A DNA stretch of 64,000 nucleotides. Source: Arenibacter arenosicollis (GTDB lineage Bacteria; Bacteroidota; Bacteroidia; Flavobacteriales; Flavobacteriaceae). Shown piece by piece: positions 62,179 to 64,000 of the stretch (positions within the stretch are counted from its first letter, which is position 1; each line of letters opens with the position of its first letter). Under the pieces are notes generated by a model. The model did no database searches. It saw only the letters and a program-made list of their open reading frames with translations, and was not told the origin of the DNA. The DNA is taken from assembly GCF_014397245.1 (NCBI RefSeq), contig NZ_JACLHY010000024.1:1-64000 (forward strand), given 5' to 3'. The position numbers and the translations under genes are program-made.

Positions 62179-64000
62179 ATGAAAAATATCCGTTTTAAGG
62201 GATGGCCCATGGCTATTCCTTTCAAAATGACCCTCAAAATGAAACTGACGACCATATTACTTATAGTTTCACTTTTTAAAATTCAAGCAAATTCCTATTC
62301 CCAAAATACCAAGATTTCACTTAATCACGATCAAATAAGTATTGGTGATGTATTCAAGGAAATAGAGCATAAAAGTGAATTTAGATTCTTATACAAGAAC
62401 AGAGAAGTTGATATTAATTCCAAGGTTTCCATCCATGTCTCTAAGGGAAATATTTATGATATTCTGAATAGAATTTTCAAAGATTTACCTGTTAAATATG
62501 AAGTGCTGGACAATAGACAAATCGTGCTTACTAAGCAATTTCAGGAAATAATTAAATCCGATGAGAGCGTTCCCATTGGAAACCTTATACAGCAGACAAC
62601 TGTAAAGGGAAACATAGTAGATAGCAACGGAACTCCTCTCCCAGGTGCCAATGTGGTGGAAAAAGGAACGACTAATGGTGTTACTGCAGATTTTGATGGC
62701 AATTTCGCCATTGATTTAGCAGAAAAGAATGCTGTATTAGTTGTATCCTATATTGGCTTTGCAACCAAGGAGGTGGAGGTAAATGGACAGACCAATCTAA
62801 GTATAATTTTGGAGGAAAGCTCAGCAGGACTTGATGAGGTAGTGGTAGTAGGTTTTGGAACCCAAAAGAAATTGAACCTAACAGGAGCAGTTTCAAGTAT
62901 TGACAGTGAGGATTTGGAGAATAGACCTATTACTAGTGCTAGTCAGGCACTTCAGGGAATGCAGGGTGTTTATATAAATCAAGTTGGAGGTCAACCAGGA
63001 AACGATGCTGCAACAATAAGAGTTAGAGGTGTTGGCACATTAAACGACAATAATCCATTGATTTTGGTAAATGGTATAGAATTCTCCATCAATGATTTAA
63101 ATCCAAATGATATAGAAAGTATAACCGTTTTAAAAGATGCGGCTTCTGCTGCGATATATGGTTCACGGGCTGCCAATGGAGTGGTATTGGTTACTACAAA
63201 AAAAGGGTCCCAAAAATCGGAAATATCCTATAGTACTTCAGTAGGCATCCAGGAGGTTATTTCGCTGCCAAGAGTTATAAAAGATCCTATTAAATGGATG
63301 GAATTGTATTCCCAAGCTCAATTAAATTTTGGCACCAGTGAAAGCGCATTGGTTTTCCCTCAAAGCTTAATAGATGAATATAGGACTGGTATGCAGACAG
63401 ACCCATACACATATCCCAATAATGATTGGTATGATATAATGTTTGATCCAGCATTTATACAAGAACATAATTTGAGATTTACTGGCGGGAGTGATAAAAC
63501 TTCCTTTTCTCTTTCGTTGGGTCTACTTGATCAAAATGGGGTACTAAGGAGTACAGATTCGGAAAGGTATACAGCTAATTTGAACATTAATTCGATTATG
63601 AACAAAAATGTTACAATTGGGGGTACTTTCAATTTTTCATATAAAAATATGAACGAACCTGTAGTCGGGATATCAGAAGCAATGCAAATGATTTTTAAGG
63701 CGCAATCCTACCACCCAACCAAATTGGAGGATGGAAATTATGGAATGAATTTCTTTGATATTCCAGGCCATAGAAGATTTAGAAATCCATTAGCATTAAC
63801 GGACGAAGGTGATAGCGATATAAGGGGTCTAAAATTGTTTCTAAATACGTTTGCAGAAATTAAACTGCCTCTTGATATAGTTTATAAAATTAATATGGGT
63901 TTCACTAGTGACGCACAGAGAAGAAAAATTTTTACCCCACAAATCGTATTGTACGATGCAAAAACAAAACAGCCTACGCAAATTCAGGCTGGAGGAAATC
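62179..64000 (+). CDS. susC: SusC-like TonB-dependent receptor with STN domain (locus 2, 3' end outside window)
   Basis: The frame is open from the ATG at 62179 to the window end (607 codons). Signal peptide (about 20-42, ending NSYSQ), STN domain (about 45-115; ISIGDVFKEIEHKSEFRFLYK), CarboxypepD_reg domain (about 150-230; VKGNIVDSNGTPLPGANVVE), plug (about 240-345; ATIRVRGVGTLNDNNPLILVNG) and the first half of the barrel. The DNA of the CarboxypepD_reg part is very like that of the first SusC. The missing 3' end and a SusD gene are expected just beyond the window. Confidence 0.93.
   Translation, partial: MKNIRFKGWPMAIPFKMTLKMKLTTILLIVSLFKIQANSYSQNTKISLNHDQISIGDVFKEIEHKSEFRFLYKNREVDINSKVSIHVSKGNIYDILNRIFKDLPVKYEVLDNRQIVLTKQFQEIIKSDESVPIGNLIQQTTVKGNIVDSNGTPLPGANVVEKGTTNGVTADFDGNFAIDLAEKNAVLVVSYIGFATKEVEVNGQTNLSIILEESSAGLDEVVVVGFGTQKKLNLTGAVSSIDSEDLENRPITSASQALQGMQGVYINQVGGQPGNDAATIRVRGVGTLNDNNPLILVNGIEFSINDLNPNDIESITVLKDAASAAIYGSRAANGVVLVTTKKGSQKSEISYSTSVGIQEVISLPRVIKDPIKWMELYSQAQLNFGTSESALVFPQSLIDEYRTGMQTDPYTYPNNDWYDIMFDPAFIQEHNLRFTGGSDKTSFSLSLGLLDQNGVLRSTDSERYTANLNINSIMNKNVTIGGTFNFSYKNMNEPVVGISEAMQMIFKAQSYHPTKLEDGNYGMNFFDIPGHRRFRNPLALTDEGDSDIRGLKLFLNTFAEIKLPLDIVYKINMGFTSDAQRRKIFTPQIVLYDAKTKQPTQIQAGGN

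Overview
The window looks like a chromosomal stretch of a marine-type member of the Flavobacteriaceae (Bacteroidota). The reasons are the T9SS-type C-terminal tail, STN-bearing SusC receptors and a SusD, FecI/FecR sigma/anti-sigma pairs, a large set of secreted S1 sulfatases, AT-rich spacers with TAnnTTTG-type -7 elements, and few Shine-Dalgarno sequences. No rRNA, tRNA or CRISPR array was seen.

Layout. (1) 1-7.7 kb: the end of a large secreted Ig/PKD protein, a tandem pair of CpsB/YwqE-type phosphatases, an ATP-grasp plus GNAT pair, an MFS transporter, a PhnA-like protein and a small orphan protein. (2) 7.9-27.2 kb: a nonribosomal peptide island in two divergent operons. The minus-strand operon is carrier protein, NRPS 1, His-rich membrane protein, TonB receptor. 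The plus-strand operon is HupE/UreJ-like protein, NRPS 2 (C-A-T-E), NRPS 3 (C-T-TE), Sfp-type PPTase. A convergent membrane-anchored hydrolase closes the island. NRPS 1 has a complete PP-loop ATP-pyrophosphatase domain with three Cys pairs nested inside its adenylation domain, and the hand-read adenylation code looks Asn-like. The island lies between 221-bp near-identical direct repeats that belong to the small orphan gene and to a truncated copy of it. This is the best candidate for an undescribed system: a metallophore-like peptide whose activated residue is thiolated or amidinated on the assembly line.

(3) 28.6-51.5 kb: a sulfated-polysaccharide utilisation region. It has seven S1 sulfatases in two blocks, FecI/FecR/SusC/SusD, an outer-membrane beta-barrel, a lipoprotein and a periplasmic-type molybdenum hydroxylase pair. 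No glycoside hydrolase lies in the window. (4) 51.9-53.6 kb: a hypothetical gene, miaE, and a decayed ECF sigma gene. (5) 53.7-59.4 kb: a protein-quality-control cluster (small envelope proteins, two Hsp20 proteins, a divergent sigma-like factor, a DegP/HtrA protease) with sigma-54-like promoter sequences. It lies between two copies, in the same orientation, of an ECF-sigma 3' region. (6) 59.7-64 kb: the second copy of that region with a Fic-protein remnant, then a second FecI/FecR/SusC locus that runs off the window.

How the parts work together. In both SusC loci a FecI sigma factor, a FecR anti-sigma factor and an STN-bearing SusC form a trans-envelope relay. Both fecR genes carry the same GGG-N16-CGTAT promoter-like sequence and both susC leaders carry the same hairpin. 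All family calls come from reading the translated sequence; no database search was run.
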